Shown here piece after piece: positions 25,515 to 34,365 of a stretch of DNA of 64,000 nt. Numbering within the stretch: the first letter of the stretch is position 1; the number at the start of each line of letters is the position of its first letter. The notes under the pieces were generated by a model that worked only from the letters and a program-made list of their open reading frames with translations, did no database searches and was not told the origin of the DNA. Position numbers and translations under genes: made by a program. Origin of the DNA: Bacillus sp. 103mf (GTDB taxonomy: Bacteria > Bacillota > Bacilli > Bacillales > Bacillaceae_G); assembly GCF_900116295.1 (NCBI RefSeq), contig NZ_FPAF01000014.1, positions 36,898 to 100,897 of the forward strand. Direction: 5' to 3'.

Positions 25515-26476
25515 AAAAGCGATGTTTAATTACAGGAGGAGCTGGCTTTATTGGCTCTCATTTAGCCGAAGAGCTTTTGCATCGTGGCTATGATGTAACG
25601 ATTGTAGATAATTTTTATAAAGGAGAACGTAAATATCATTTAGAGTTAATGAAGAAAATTTCAACTGTAAAAGCAAGTGTGTTAGATAAAGAGAAAATTG
25701 AAAAACTGGTTCAAAGTCATGATGTCATATTTCATTTAGCGGCTATTTTAGGTGTAAGAAGCACGATGGAAAAAAGCGTTGAGCTCATTGAAACAAACTT
25801 TGACGGGACGAGAAATATTTTGCAAGCTGCTTTAAAAGGGAAGAAAAAAGTTGTATTTGCGTCCACATCTGAAGTGTATGGAAAAGCAAAACCACCTTTT
25901 TTAGAGGAGGGTGATCGTCTATATGGTGGAACTGCAAAAATTAGATGGAGCTATGCGATTTGTAAAACGTTAGAAGAAACGCTTTGTTTAAGTTACGCTC
26001 GCCAAGGATTGGCAGTAACAATTGTCCGATATTTTAATATATATGGACCACGCGCTAAAGATGGTCCGTATGCAGGGGTTATTCCGAGGTTTATTAGTGC
26101 AGCTTTGCAAGATAAAGCAGTTCCCGTATATGGGGACGGTGCACAAACGCGCTGTTTTACGTATGTAACAGATGCAGTAGAAGCAACAATTAGAGCAATG
26201 GATGAGAAAGTAAATGGTGAAATTATTAATATTGGTTCTGAACATGAAATTTCTATTCAAGAAGTTGCTGAAATTATTCGAAAGACAATTCAAAGTTCTT
26301 CGGAGATTATTTATCTTCCATTTGAGGAAGTATATCCTGATGGGTTTGAAGAAATTCCACATCGACGTCCGAGTGTAACGAAGTTAACTGCTTTACTGCA
26401 ATTTCAACCAAAGGTGTCATTTGAAGAAGGATTACAGAAAACCATCACTTGGTTTCGTGAAGAATTATATGGTTAA
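25511..26476 (+). CDS. NAD-dependent sugar-nucleotide epimerase/dehydratase (extended SDR)
   Basis: 321 residues, starting with the ATGA overlap to the dehydrogenase. The NAD site is [25 protein letters not shown] and the active-site YAICK follow, then [10 protein letters not shown]. The pattern is shared by UDP-glucuronate 4-epimerase, UDP-xylose synthase and UDP-GlcNAc 4-epimerases. Behind a UDP-uronate-forming dehydrogenase, the likely job is to epimerise or decarboxylate the UDP-uronic acid, giving the donor for one of the glycosyltransferases (inference from context). Confidence 0.83.
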   Translation: MKKRCLITGGAGFIGSHLAEELLHRGYDVTIVDNFYKGERKYHLELMKKISTVKASVLDKEKIEKLVQSHDVIFHLAAILGVRSTMEKSVELIETNFDGTRNILQAALKGKKKVVFASTSEVYGKAKPPFLEEGDRLYGGTAKIRWSYAICKTLEETLCLSYARQGLAVTIVRYFNIYGPRAKDGPYAGVIPRFISAALQDKAVPVYGDGAQTRCFTYVTDAVEATIRAMDEKVNGEIINIGSEHEISIQEVAEIIRKTIQSSSEIIYLPFEEVYPDGFEEIPHRRPSVTKLTALLQFQPKVSFEEGLQKTITWFREELYG

Positions 26477-28028
26477 GTCGTTATCTATTATTATTCCTGT
26501 ATATAATGAAGCCGATTCTATTCGAGAGGTAATCCTTTCTGCAAAGGAGCTGAATCCGCTTGAAGTTATTGTTGTTGCGAATGGATGTACAGATGATTCG
26601 GAACGAATTGCAAAAGAGCTGGGTTGTACAGTATTAAGTAGTAACGAAGTGTTTGGAAATGACGTCGGTCGTGCAGTCGGCGCCAAGTGTGCCAAGGGTG
26701 AAGTCTTGTTATTTTTAGACGGTGATTTTCCTATTCCTTCATCTAGCCTCAGTTTTTTTCTCAATCCCATTTTACATGGACAAGCAGACGTGATTCTAAA
26801 TAATTTTGACGCTTTATTTAAGAAAAAACAACGTCCGTATTCAATTACCGTCTGGCGACAAATTTTGAACGATATAGTGAACCGAGCCGATTTACAAATT
26901 GATTCAATTTTATCAGTACCGCATGCGATAACGAAAGAAGCGATAGAAAGTATTGGTTATGATGCATTATGTAATCCGATTGTTGCGCATGTTCGTTTAA
27001 TAACACAAAAATGGCGAATACAGAGGCACTGTGCAATTGATGTCATTACTCCAAACAAGTTTCGTCCAGCTGAGCATGAAGCATATGGGGATCAACTTGC
27101 ACATGCAGAGCAACGAATGATAGGGGATCATATAGAAGCATTGGGCGAATGGTTGGCTAATTATGATAGCCGAGGAGTATATACAGATGGAAATAGGAGA
27201 AGAGATATTGTATTAGCTTTGCAAAAGCTCGGTGATCAAGCATTGCCGCCGTATTATAAAGGTTGGGGTGTTCAATCTAATTTATATAATGGTAAACGAC
27301 TTTCTATTATCATTCCTGTTCAAAATGAAGAAATGACAATTGCAATGGTTATTCAAGAAGCACGTAAAATTGAACCGCTTGAAATTATCGTTCTTGTTAA
27401 TGGATCAAATGATCAAACAGCAACGATTGCAAAGCAGTGCGGAGCTACAACTGTTGTATATGAAGAAAGACTTGGAAATGATGTAGGGCGTTCTATAGGT
27501 GCTCAAATGGCTAAGGGGGATATTTTACTATTTATTGATGGTGATTTTGTGATACCTGCAAAAGATTTGTATCCTTTTGCCAAAGCGGTTGCGGACGGGC
27601 AAGATGTGGTATTGAATGATTTAAATTACTATTTGGATTTACGAGCGCCATTACACCTTGTTACGGCGCTAAAATATGCTTTAAACTTAGCTTGCAATCG
27701 AAAAGATTTAGGGATAGGTTCGCTAGTAGCTGTACCAAATGCGTTTAGTAGGAGTTGTTTAGAGTGTATTGGGTTTGATGCTTTATTATCTCCATGTGTA
27801 GCACAGGTAAAGGCGATATTAGCCGGCTTTTTAATTTCTTGTGTGCATCGCGTGGATGTGGATCAGCTGAATCGCATTCGTCCGAGCGAACATTTTGCAG
27901 TGAAAGGACATGCTCCTGCTGTACTTCGAATTATAGGGGACCATATAGAAGGTATGTCATGTGTGATAGAGGAACTTGGTGTTCGAGGTGGTTTTCATGA
28001 TGGAGGGCGTAAGAGGGAACTGGAATGA
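26469..28028 (+). CDS. Tandem-domain family 2 glycosyltransferase, second copy
   Basis: 519 residues from ATG 26469, overlapping the epimerase stop by 8 bases; a start at 26421 would lie deep inside the epimerase. Like the first copy it holds two GT2 modules: one with IIIPVYNEADSI, VVANGCTDDS and LFLDGD (near 82), one from about 276 with IIIPVQNEEMTI, VLVNGSNDQT and LFIDGD (near 355). Both end with the RxxGDH and DGxR pattern seen in the first copy (YTDGNRRRD; FHDGGRKRE). All four modules share [10 protein letters not shown] or a close variant. Neither module keeps the Asp of VVDNGS. A terminator follows, closing the operon. Confidence 0.82.
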   Translation: MVKSLSIIIPVYNEADSIREVILSAKELNPLEVIVVANGCTDDSERIAKELGCTVLSSNEVFGNDVGRAVGAKCAKGEVLLFLDGDFPIPSSSLSFFLNPILHGQADVILNNFDALFKKKQRPYSITVWRQILNDIVNRADLQIDSILSVPHAITKEAIESIGYDALCNPIVAHVRLITQKWRIQRHCAIDVITPNKFRPAEHEAYGDQLAHAEQRMIGDHIEALGEWLANYDSRGVYTDGNRRRDIVLALQKLGDQALPPYYKGWGVQSNLYNGKRLSIIIPVQNEEMTIAMVIQEARKIEPLEIIVLVNGSNDQTATIAKQCGATTVVYEERLGNDVGRSIGAQMAKGDILLFIDGDFVIPAKDLYPFAKAVADGQDVVLNDLNYYLDLRAPLHLVTALKYALNLACNRKDLGIGSLVAVPNAFSRSCLECIGFDALLSPCVAQVKAILAGFLISCVHRVDVDQLNRIRPSEHFAVKGHAPAVLRIIGDHIEGMSCVIEELGVRGGFHDGGRKRELE

Positions 28029-28063
28029 AAAAAGGTGTGCCGAAACAGGTACACCTTTTTTTA
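28029..28063 (+). terminator. Terminator of the glycosyltransferase cluster
   Basis: AAAAGGTGT/ACACCTTTT stem, 15-base interior with extra pairs, then T7, directly after the last stop. Confidence 0.9.
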
Positions 28064-28368
28064 TTCTGTTTCAAAAAACTATAACAGAATAAAGGAAAAG
28101 AGTATTACAGTTTACAATAGGCACGACTCTTATACTACAGAGAAGGATTCCTTTATTTGAATGCCAAAAAAATAAAATTGCTAAAAGAGGGCTAATTTAC
28201 CAAAGTTTCAAATGATGTTTTCACTATGCGAATAGGGGTTTGCTCAATTATTCACAAACATGTCACAACTTTAACGTTCACTTTTTTTAAAAAGTAGTAT
28301 CCTAAATACGTAAGCTGTTATATAAAAAATCTTAGTCCTGTACTAATCAAAAAATGGAGGAGATTAGG
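28064..28368. promoter_or_regulatory. pflB upstream region with a Rex/Fnr-like operator
   Basis: TTGCTCAATTATTCACAA (28240-28257) matches the Rex consensus TTGTGAAWWWWTTCACAA at 15 of 18 bases; its right half is perfect, and CATGTCACAA follows. Rex or Fnr control is expected for a fermentation gene. The rest of the gap shows no gene. Confidence 0.5.
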
Positions 28369-30618
28369 ATGACTGAAGTATTAGAAAATGTAAAAAATGC
28401 ATGGGAAAACTTTAAAGGTGAAAAGTGGAGAGCAGAAGTTGATGTTCGCGACTTCATTTTAAATAACATAAACGTTTACGAAGGAGATGACTCCTTCTTA
28501 GCCGCTGCAACAGAAGCGACAAAACAACTTTGGGATCAAGTAATGGATTTAACAAAACAAGAACGTGACAATGGTGGAGTCCTTGACATGGATACGGAAA
28601 TTGTTTCTTCTATTACATCACATGGTCCAGGATATTTAAATAAAGATCTTGAAAAAGTAGTCGGTGTCCAAACTGACAAACCATTTAAGCGTTCATTACA
28701 ACCATTCGGTGGTGTTCGTATGGCAGAACAATCTTGTGAAGCTTACGGATACGAAATGGACAAAGAACTAAGCCGTATTTTCAGAGATTTTCGTAAAACG
28801 CATAACCAAGGTGTATTCGATGCTTATACTCCAGAAATAAGAGCAGCTCGTAAGTCAGGTGTTATTACAGGTCTTCCAGATGCATATGGCCGTGGTCGTA
28901 TTATTGGTGACTATCGCCGCGTTGCATTATACGGTATCGATCGTTTAATCGAAGCGAAAAAAGCAGATTTAAATGTAACGAGCAGTGTAATGAGCGAAGA
29001 GACAATTCGTTTACGCGAAGAGCTATCTGAGCAAATTCGTGCCCTTCAAGAATTAAAACAAATGGCAGCTTCTCATGGCTTTGATATTTCTAAGCCAGCA
29101 ACAAATGCACAAGAAGCATTCCAATGGTTATATTTCGGTTATCTTGCAGCAATTAAGGAACAAAACGGTGCAGCAATGAGTCTTGGCCGTACATCTACTT
29201 TCTTAGATATCTATATTGAAAGAGATTTAGTAAACGGTACATTAACAGAAGAAGAAGCACAAGAAATTGTTGACCACTTCATTATGAAATTACGTCTTGT
29301 GAAATTTGCAAGAACACCTGATTATAATGAATTATTCTCTGGTGATCCAACTTGGGTAACAGAATCTATCGGTGGTATTGCACTTGATGGTCGTCCATTA
29401 GTAACGAAGAACTCATTCCGTTTCTTGCATACATTAGATAACTTAGGACCAGCTCCAGAACCAAACTTAACAGTTCTTTGGTCTAAACAATTACCACAGA
29501 ACTTTAAAAATTACTGTGCAAAAATGTCTATCAAAACATCTGCAATTCAATATGAAAATGATGACATTATGCGTCCAGAATATGGTGATGACTACGGTAT
29601 TGCTTGCTGTGTATCTGCAATGAGAATTGGTAAACAAATGCAATTCTTCGGAGCACGTGCAAACTTAGCAAAAGCATTATTATATGCAATCAACGGTGGT
29701 AAAGACGAAAAATCAAAAGCACAAGTTGGACCTGAATATGCACCAATTACTTCTGAAGTATTAGATTATGAAGAAGTTATGCAGAAATTTGATGTGACAA
29801 TGGAATGGTTAGCAGGCCTTTACTTAAATACATTAAACATCATTCATTACATGCATGATAAATACAGCTATGAACGTATCGAAATGGCACTTCATGATAC
29901 AGAGGTTCTTCGTACAATGGCAACAGGTATCGCAGGATTATCTGTAGTAGCTGACTCTTTAAGTGCAATTAAATATGCGAAAGTAAAACCAATTCGTGAT
30001 GAAAATGGTATTGCCGTTGACTTTGAAATCGAAGGAGATTTCCCTAAATACGGTAACAATGATGACCGTGTAGATGAAATGGCAGTAAACCTTGTAAAAA
30101 CATTTATGAACAAGCTTCGTAAACATAAAACATATCGTAACTCTGTTCATACAATGTCAATCTTAACAATTACATCTAACGTTGTGTACGGTAAGAAAAC
30201 TGGTAACACACCAGATGGCCGTCGTGCTGGCGAACCATTTGCACCTGGTGCAAACCCAATGCACGGACGTGATACAAAAGGTGCACTAGCATCATTATTA
30301 TCTGTGGCGAAATTACCATATGAAGAAGCAAGAGATGGTATTTCTAATACATTCTCTATTATTCCAAAAGCGCTTGGAAAAGAAGAAGAAACACAAGTTC
30401 GCAACTTAGTATCTATGCTAGATGGGTATGCTATAAAAGAAGGTCATCACTTAAATATTAACGTATTTAACCGTGAAACATTAATGGATGCAATGGAACA
30501 TCCTGAAAAATATCCACAATTAACAATTCGTGTATCTGGTTACGCTGTTAACTTCATTAAGTTAACTCGCGAACAACAAATTGACGTTATTAACCGTACA
30601 ATGCACGAAAGCATGTAA
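28369..30618 (+). CDS. pflB: Formate C-acetyltransferase (pyruvate formate-lyase)
   Basis: 749 residues from ATG 28369 after GGAGGAGATTAGG; ATG 28354 sits inside that ribosome site. The active-site cysteine pair is in [10 protein letters not shown] near residue 412, and the glycyl radical is in RVSGYAV near the C terminus. The enzyme splits pyruvate with CoA into acetyl-CoA and formate under anaerobic conditions. The activating enzyme follows 66 bases later. Codon use is that of a highly expressed gene. Confidence 0.95.
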   Translation: MTEVLENVKNAWENFKGEKWRAEVDVRDFILNNINVYEGDDSFLAAATEATKQLWDQVMDLTKQERDNGGVLDMDTEIVSSITSHGPGYLNKDLEKVVGVQTDKPFKRSLQPFGGVRMAEQSCEAYGYEMDKELSRIFRDFRKTHNQGVFDAYTPEIRAARKSGVITGLPDAYGRGRIIGDYRRVALYGIDRLIEAKKADLNVTSSVMSEETIRLREELSEQIRALQELKQMAASHGFDISKPATNAQEAFQWLYFGYLAAIKEQNGAAMSLGRTSTFLDIYIERDLVNGTLTEEEAQEIVDHFIMKLRLVKFARTPDYNELFSGDPTWVTESIGGIALDGRPLVTKNSFRFLHTLDNLGPAPEPNLTVLWSKQLPQNFKNYCAKMSIKTSAIQYENDDIMRPEYGDDYGIACCVSAMRIGKQMQFFGARANLAKALLYAINGGKDEKSKAQVGPEYAPITSEVLDYEEVMQKFDVTMEWLAGLYLNTLNIIHYMHDKYSYERIEMALHDTEVLRTMATGIAGLSVVADSLSAIKYAKVKPIRDENGIAVDFEIEGDFPKYGNNDDRVDEMAVNLVKTFMNKLRKHKTYRNSVHTMSILTITSNVVYGKKTGNTPDGRRAGEPFAPGANPMHGRDTKGALASLLSVAKLPYEEARDGISNTFSIIPKALGKEEETQVRNLVSMLDGYAIKEGHHLNINVFNRETLMDAMEHPEKYPQLTIRVSGYAVNFIKLTREQQIDVINRTMHESM

Positions 30619-30629
30619 GTAAAAAGTTT

Positions 30630-30656
30630 CCCTCTGTTTTTCATAAAGACAGAGGG
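30630..30656 (+). other. Hairpin between pflB and pflA
   Basis: CCCTCTGT/ACAGAGGG perfect 8-bp stem without a T-run. It may protect the pflB mRNA end or lower pflA expression rather than terminate. Confidence 0.55.
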
Positions 30657-30684
30657 GAGCTGTTTTAATAGAGGAGGAAGTAAC

Positions 30685-31416
30685 ATGATAAAAGGAAGAA
30701 TTCATTCTGTTGAGTCTTGTGGTACTGTTGACGGCCCAGGAATTCGTTATATCATCTTTACGCAAGGATGTTTACTACGTTGTCAATATTGTCATAATGC
30801 GGATACGTGGGAAATTGGTAAAGGGAAAGAAATAACAGTCGAAGAAGTGATGCAGGATGTTACATGTTACCTTCCTTTTATGGAAGCTTCCGGCGGTGGT
30901 ATTACTGTAAGTGGCGGTGAGCCGCTATTACAGTTAGACTTTTTGATTGAACTGTTTAAGAAATGTAAAGAGATCGGCATTCATACGACAATTGATTCTT
31001 CAGGTGGGTGCTATTCTGAAGATGAAGAATTCCAAAGAAAACTAGATATTTTGATGGAATATACAGATTTAGTATTACTTGACTTAAAACATATTGATTC
31101 AAAAAAACATCGCAAATTAACAGGAAAACCGAACGAACATATTTTACAATTTGCTCGTTATTTATCAGATAAAAAGAAACCAATTTGGGTGCGTCATGTA
31201 CTTGTACCTGGAGTTACTGATAGTACAGAAGACCTAGAGAAATTGGCAGCCTTTATCCAAAGTCTTGATAATGTGCAAAAGATAGAAGTATTGCCGTATC
31301 ATAAGTTAGGGGTCTATAAATGGGAGGCACTAGGTCACAAGTATCCTCTTCAAGGAGTAGAGCCTCCAACGGAAGAATGTGTTCAAAAAGCAAAAAGCAT
31401 TTTAGGAGCAGTCTAA
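30685..31416 (+). CDS. pflA: Pyruvate formate-lyase activating enzyme
   Basis: 243 residues; radical-SAM protein with the 4Fe-4S cysteines in [15 protein letters not shown] near residue 30 and [14 protein letters not shown] for SAM binding. It installs the glycyl radical on PflB. GAGGAGGAAG lies before ATG; the gene follows pflB in the same direction and ends in a terminator. Confidence 0.95.
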   Translation: MIKGRIHSVESCGTVDGPGIRYIIFTQGCLLRCQYCHNADTWEIGKGKEITVEEVMQDVTCYLPFMEASGGGITVSGGEPLLQLDFLIELFKKCKEIGIHTTIDSSGGCYSEDEEFQRKLDILMEYTDLVLLDLKHIDSKKHRKLTGKPNEHILQFARYLSDKKKPIWVRHVLVPGVTDSTEDLEKLAAFIQSLDNVQKIEVLPYHKLGVYKWEALGHKYPLQGVEPPTEECVQKAKSILGAV

Positions 31417-31440
31417 TCCAATTTTGGATTAGGCTTTTTG
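31411..31440 (+). terminator. Terminator of pflBA
   Basis: CTAATCCAA/TTGGATTAG perfect 9-bp stem with a 2-base apex, then GCTTTTTG; overlaps the pflA stop. Confidence 0.85.
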
Positions 31441-31691
31441 CTTTCTTTCGATAAATAGTAGAGTAAAAATAAGGAAAAGAGTATACTTAAATTATATAAT
31501 GACTATTTTTGTAAAGAAATGATATGGATAAATTTACGAAAATGTAAAGGGAAAACGAAACAATAGAAAGAATTAAGAAATAGTATAGTGCGTATCATGG
31601 AGTATAGATAAATGTCAAGTTATTGCGAAAGCAGTTATAGGAAAGTATAATGTTAAGATATGAGCAGATGGGATTAAGGGGTCAATAACAT
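31441..31691. other. AT-rich spacer before the small frame and ugtP
   Basis: Apart from the pflA terminator and the small frame at 31692, this stretch is AT-rich with no hairpin, riboswitch signature or gene that I can support. Confidence 0.4.
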
Positions 31692-31799
31692 ATGCTTTGT
31701 ATATCCACGACAGGTACATATCCAGCGGGAAATCGTTGGAATTCAAACATGCAAAATTATAAGGAAATTGTTTTTTATATTGTGACAGGTGCAATATAA
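31692..31799 (+). CDS. Possible 35-residue small protein or leader peptide before ugtP
   Basis: ATG 31692 follows AAGGGG at 10 bases; the frame starts MLCISTTGTYPAGNRW, has a hydrophobic end (IVFYIVTGAI) and stops at TAA 31797. It lies 29 bases ahead of ugtP in the same direction. No family is recognised. It could be a leader peptide, a small membrane protein or chance; comparison with relatives would decide. Confidence 0.3.
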   Translation: MLCISTTGTYPAGNRWNSNMQNYKEIVFYIVTGAI

Positions 31800-31828
31800 A
31801 AGACCGAAAAAGCTAGGAGTGGATTTGT

Positions 31829-32992
31829 TTGATTAAAAACCCCAAGGTTTTAATATTAACAGCACATTACGGTAACGGTCATGTACAAGTGGCAAAAACA
31901 TTAGAACAAACATTTCGTCAAAGAGGACTGAAGGATGTAATTGTATGCGATCTTTTTAGTGAATCACATCCTGTCATAACAGATATTACAAAATATTTAT
32001 ATTTAAAAAGCTATACAATTGGGAAAGAGCTATACCGCTTATTTTATTACGGCGTTGAAAAAATTTACGATAAAAAAATTGCATCATGGTATGCTAATTT
32101 TGGACGAAAACGTTTAAAAGCGATATTACATGCTGAAAAACCCGATATTGTTATTAATACATTTCCAATCATTGCGGTGCCAGAGCTAAAAAAACAAACA
32201 GGTATTTCTATTCCTGTTTATAATGTACTTACTGATTTTTGCTTGCATAAAATATGGATTCACCGAGAAGTGGATCGGTATTTTGTCGCAACAGATTATG
32301 TGAAGGACATTATGGTAGAAGTAGGAGTACCTGCTGAGCAAATTGTAGAAACAGGAATTCCGATTCGTAAAAACTTTGAAGCATCTGTTAATGTAGAAGC
32401 TTTGTATGATAAGTATGATTTGTCACGAGACAAAAAGACCTTACTTATTGTAGCAGGGGCACATGGAGTGCTAGGAAGTGTAAAAGAGTTATGTCAGTCC
32501 TTTCTATCAGTTCCTAATCTACAGATAGCCGTAGTTTGTGGGAAAAATAAAGCATTGCAAGAAGATTTGCTACAACTACAGGAAAGCAACCCAGATGCAT
32601 TAAAAGTATTCGGTTATGTGGAGAATATTGATGAGCTGTTCCGTATTACCTCTTGTATGATTACAAAACCAGGAGGGATTACATTAAGTGAAGCAGCAGC
32701 TTTGCAAGTACCTGTCGTTTTATATAAACCAGTACCAGGACAAGAAAATGAAAATGCGAAGTATTTTGAAAAACAAGGTGCAGCAGTTGTTATTCGTGAA
32801 GATCATGAAATCTTTCAGAAAACGAAAGAATTATTACAAGATGATATGAAGTTATTGCAAATGAAAGAAGCGATGAAACGCATTTATCGTCCGGAACCAG
32901 CGTTTCATATTGTGGATTCTATTTTAGAGGAAAATCACGTACGGGTACATTCACCAGTACGTTCATCAGCCCTTGTGCAGTCTTTTACTTAA
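31829..32992 (+). CDS. ugtP: Processive diacylglycerol beta-glucosyltransferase UgtP
   Basis: 387 residues, TTG start after AGGAGTGG. MGDG-synthase-like GT28 enzyme: the N-terminal half has [14 protein letters not shown], and the UDP-glucose binding half has [22 protein letters not shown] and [14 protein letters not shown]. It transfers glucose from UDP-glucose to diacylglycerol, making mono-, di- and triglucosyl lipids and the anchor of lipoteichoic acid; in B. subtilis it also tunes cell size with nutrients. It acts on the inner membrane face. The gene is single, with a terminator-like hairpin after it. Confidence 0.92.
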   Translation: MIKNPKVLILTAHYGNGHVQVAKTLEQTFRQRGLKDVIVCDLFSESHPVITDITKYLYLKSYTIGKELYRLFYYGVEKIYDKKIASWYANFGRKRLKAILHAEKPDIVINTFPIIAVPELKKQTGISIPVYNVLTDFCLHKIWIHREVDRYFVATDYVKDIMVEVGVPAEQIVETGIPIRKNFEASVNVEALYDKYDLSRDKKTLLIVAGAHGVLGSVKELCQSFLSVPNLQIAVVCGKNKALQEDLLQLQESNPDALKVFGYVENIDELFRITSCMITKPGGITLSEAAALQVPVVLYKPVPGQENENAKYFEKQGAAVVIREDHEIFQKTKELLQDDMKLLQMKEAMKRIYRPEPAFHIVDSILEENHVRVHSPVRSSALVQSFT

Positions 32993-32998
32993 TATAAG

Positions 32999-33036
32999 AG
33001 CCTCTTTTCTATCTGAGTAGAAGGAGGTTTTTTTCG
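32999..33036 (+). terminator. Terminator of ugtP
   Basis: CCTCTTTTCTA and TAGAAGGAGG form an imperfect stem followed by seven T. Confidence 0.6.
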
Positions 33037-33137
33037 TTATTTCGGGAACGTTTGTATAGTTGTATCTCACTATTTGTGAGAGTTGATACTTGCATCAAGA
33101 TTTTGAGAAAAGAAAGAAGGCGAATGTAAATATTACT

Positions 33138-33329
33138 TTATCCACATAAGAATCCGCTTTCAATATACAGTAAACTTAAAATATTAACAAAATTATCCAC
33201 AATATCCACAAAATTTAGTAAATATATCCACAAATCAAACAAGCTAACTGTGGTTAAATTCCTCTCTTATAGAAAAGATATTCGAATTTATACACATGTT
33301 CAGTAATTTTGTGGATAAAGTTTTCCACA
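33138..33329. promoter_or_regulatory. Cluster of DnaA boxes outside oriC
   Basis: Within 192 bases there are four exact matches to TTATNCACA: 33138-33146, 33193-33201 and 33288-33296 on plus, 33310-33318 on minus. Four more have one mismatch: ATATCCACA at 33202 and 33224, TTAACCACA on minus at 33249-33257, and TTTTCCACA at 33321. Two boxes (33193, 33202) are directly adjacent. The stretch is AT-rich and non-coding, between ugtP and yfhE. dnaA and dnaN are not here, so it is not the origin; B. subtilis is known to have such clusters that titrate DnaA. Confidence 0.8.
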
Positions 33330-33361
33330 AAAAAAGCTACCTCTTCTGAACAAGAGGTAGC
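33328..33361 (-). terminator. Terminator of yfhE
   Basis: GCTACCTCTT/AAGAGGTAGC perfect 10-bp stem; on the minus strand it runs into a T-rich stretch. It touches the last DnaA-box-like site. Confidence 0.88.
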
Positions 33362-33367
33362 AATATG

Positions 33368-33490
33368 CTAAAAAATTCCTTTTGGTTTATACCCAGCAGC
33401 ACGATCCGCTCTTTTGAATTCACGTTGATAGAGAACTTCTTGTGTGCTAGATAATTTACTTTTTGATTTTTCACGTCTTTTCTTATCCAT
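33368..33490 (-). CDS. yfhE: YfhE family small protein
   Basis: 40 residues, very basic: MDKKRREKSKSKLSSTQEVL at the start and RAAGYKPKGIF at the end. ATG at 33490 follows GAGGTGAAC. The sequence and the place in the yfh gene group match B. subtilis YfhE, a conserved small protein of unknown function. A strong terminator follows. No membrane helix or cysteine. Confidence 0.8.
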   Translation of the reverse strand: MDKKRREKSKSKLSSTQEVLYQREFKRADRAAGYKPKGIF

Positions 33491-33557
33491 TACAGTTCAC
33501 CTCGTGTCATAAAGTTATTACCTATCGTTACCAATGACAGAGGGAGATATACATAGA

Positions 33558-34115
33558 TTACGCTTCTTTTAAATGGTGAGCGTCTTGGAATGTTGCTTCG
33601 CGCATTGTGTGTAGTGTGTATTGATCTTTTGGAATTTCATATAAGTTATATACTTCACCGTTTGCGTTAATTTGATTGTATACACATTTACGTGTTTCAT
33701 TTGCTAGATTGACGTATGGTAGTTTTTCGGCAGCTTTAATAGAACGAGTATTTAATTTGCGAATTCGCATGAAAATAGTCTCAATATCTAGTTCATAGAA
33801 AAGTTCACTAAAGAAAGCGTCTTTTGCTGGCTTATTATAACCTTTTCCGTGATATGGTTTGCCGAGCCAAGTGCCAAGAAAACCTGCTTTTTCTTCGATG
33901 TCAAATAAAGTTATTGTTCCGATTGGATTTCCCCATTCATCAACAATTGTGCGTGAAATTAATTCTCCGCGCTCTTCAGCCTCAATCGTTTGTTTTGTTA
34001 AAAACAAAAATTCGTCATAAGAAGATGCCTTTTGACGCACAAAGGGGAAGACATCAGGGTGAATCATCAAATCATATAGAACGTGGCTGTCATGTAGGTC
34101 ACGTTTTTTTAGCAT
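33558..34115 (-). CDS. GNAT-family N-acetyltransferase (RimJ/RimL type)
   Basis: 185 residues after a strong AGGAGGAGATAGT site. GNAT features are visible: an N-terminal RDLHDSHVLYDLMIHPDVF strand-helix, central GTITLFDIEE, and the acetyl-CoA loop in TWLGKPYHGKGYNKPA. Members acetylate protein N termini, ribosomal proteins or small molecules; the substrate cannot be read. The gene is preceded on its strand by a tRNA-like RNA and a strong terminator (34151-34207), so either it has its own promoter below the terminator or read-through is controlled there. Confidence 0.82.
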   Translation of the reverse strand: MLKKRDLHDSHVLYDLMIHPDVFPFVRQKASSYDEFLFLTKQTIEAEERGELISRTIVDEWGNPIGTITLFDIEEKAGFLGTWLGKPYHGKGYNKPAKDAFFSELFYELDIETIFMRIRKLNTRSIKAAEKLPYVNLANETRKCVYNQINANGEVYNLYEIPKDQYTLHTMREATFQDAHHLKEA

Positions 34116-34150
34116 ACTATCTCCTCCTAAAAAGAGGGTAGCATGACGAC

Positions 34151-34207
34151 AAAAAACACCCCACCCTCGAAATTTTTATATAAAACTTAAAAAAATTTCG
34201 GGGTGGG
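34151..34207 (-). terminator. Strong terminator sharing bases with the tRNA-like T-arm
   Basis: On the minus strand a 17-bp stem (CCCACCC with CGAAATTTTT, one bulged base) closes a 13-base loop and is followed by GTG and six T. Its 5' arm (34191-34207) includes the 3' acceptor bases (34196-34202) and the 5-base GTGGG partner strand of the tRNA-like T-stem (34203-34207), so the T-stem and the terminator stem cannot form together. Confidence 0.85.
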
Positions 34208-34266
34208 AATCGAACCCACTAGAACCAGTCTACAATGCTGGTGGCGCACCATTTGCCTTCCCCATT
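34196..34266 (-). ncRNA. tRNA-like small RNA (cloverleaf with degenerate acceptor stem)
   Basis: Read on the minus strand: D-arm GGC/GCC with a GG-containing loop; anticodon arm CCAGC-ATTGTAG-ACTGG (anticodon UGU would be Thr; the last stem pair is C-A); 5-base variable loop; perfect T-arm GTGGG-TTCGATT-CCCAC with the canonical TTCGA loop. The acceptor stem is poor: AATGGGG against CCCGAAA pairs at only 4 of 7 positions, U8 is missing and no CCA is encoded. So it is a tRNA-like RNA or decayed tRNA, not a normal gene. A stationary-phase tRNA-like RNA (tRNAOther) is published for B. cereus, with anticodon CCA; I cannot say if this locus is the same. A dyad at 34268-34303 lies at its 5' side. 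Confidence 0.55.
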
Positions 34267-34267
34267 C

Positions 34268-34303
34268 ATCAATTTGAAATTACTAGTCACGACACAAATT
34301 GAT
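34268..34303. repeat. 9-bp inverted repeat next to the tRNA-like RNA
   Basis: ATCAATTTG (34268-34276) and CAAATTGAT (34295-34303). In the minus-strand transcript it forms a hairpin just 5' of the cloverleaf, or it is an operator at its promoter. Confidence 0.6.
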
Positions 34304-34365
34304 CATGGTTTCATTCAGTTTATAATCGTATAATACTTCATCTAATGAAAAAAATAAACTAGTTT

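Noticed and set aside
33138-33329. Chromosomal origin (oriC) because of TTATCCACA boxes
   Set aside because: dnaA, dnaN and an unwinding element are absent and flanking genes are ugtP and yfhE, so it is reported as a DnaA-box cluster only.
34151-34266. T-box riboswitch before the GNAT gene
   Set aside because: The T-box core (AGGGTGGNACCGCG) and stem I signatures are missing; the sequence itself is a cloverleaf with a T-arm, not a tRNA-binding leader of the known kind.
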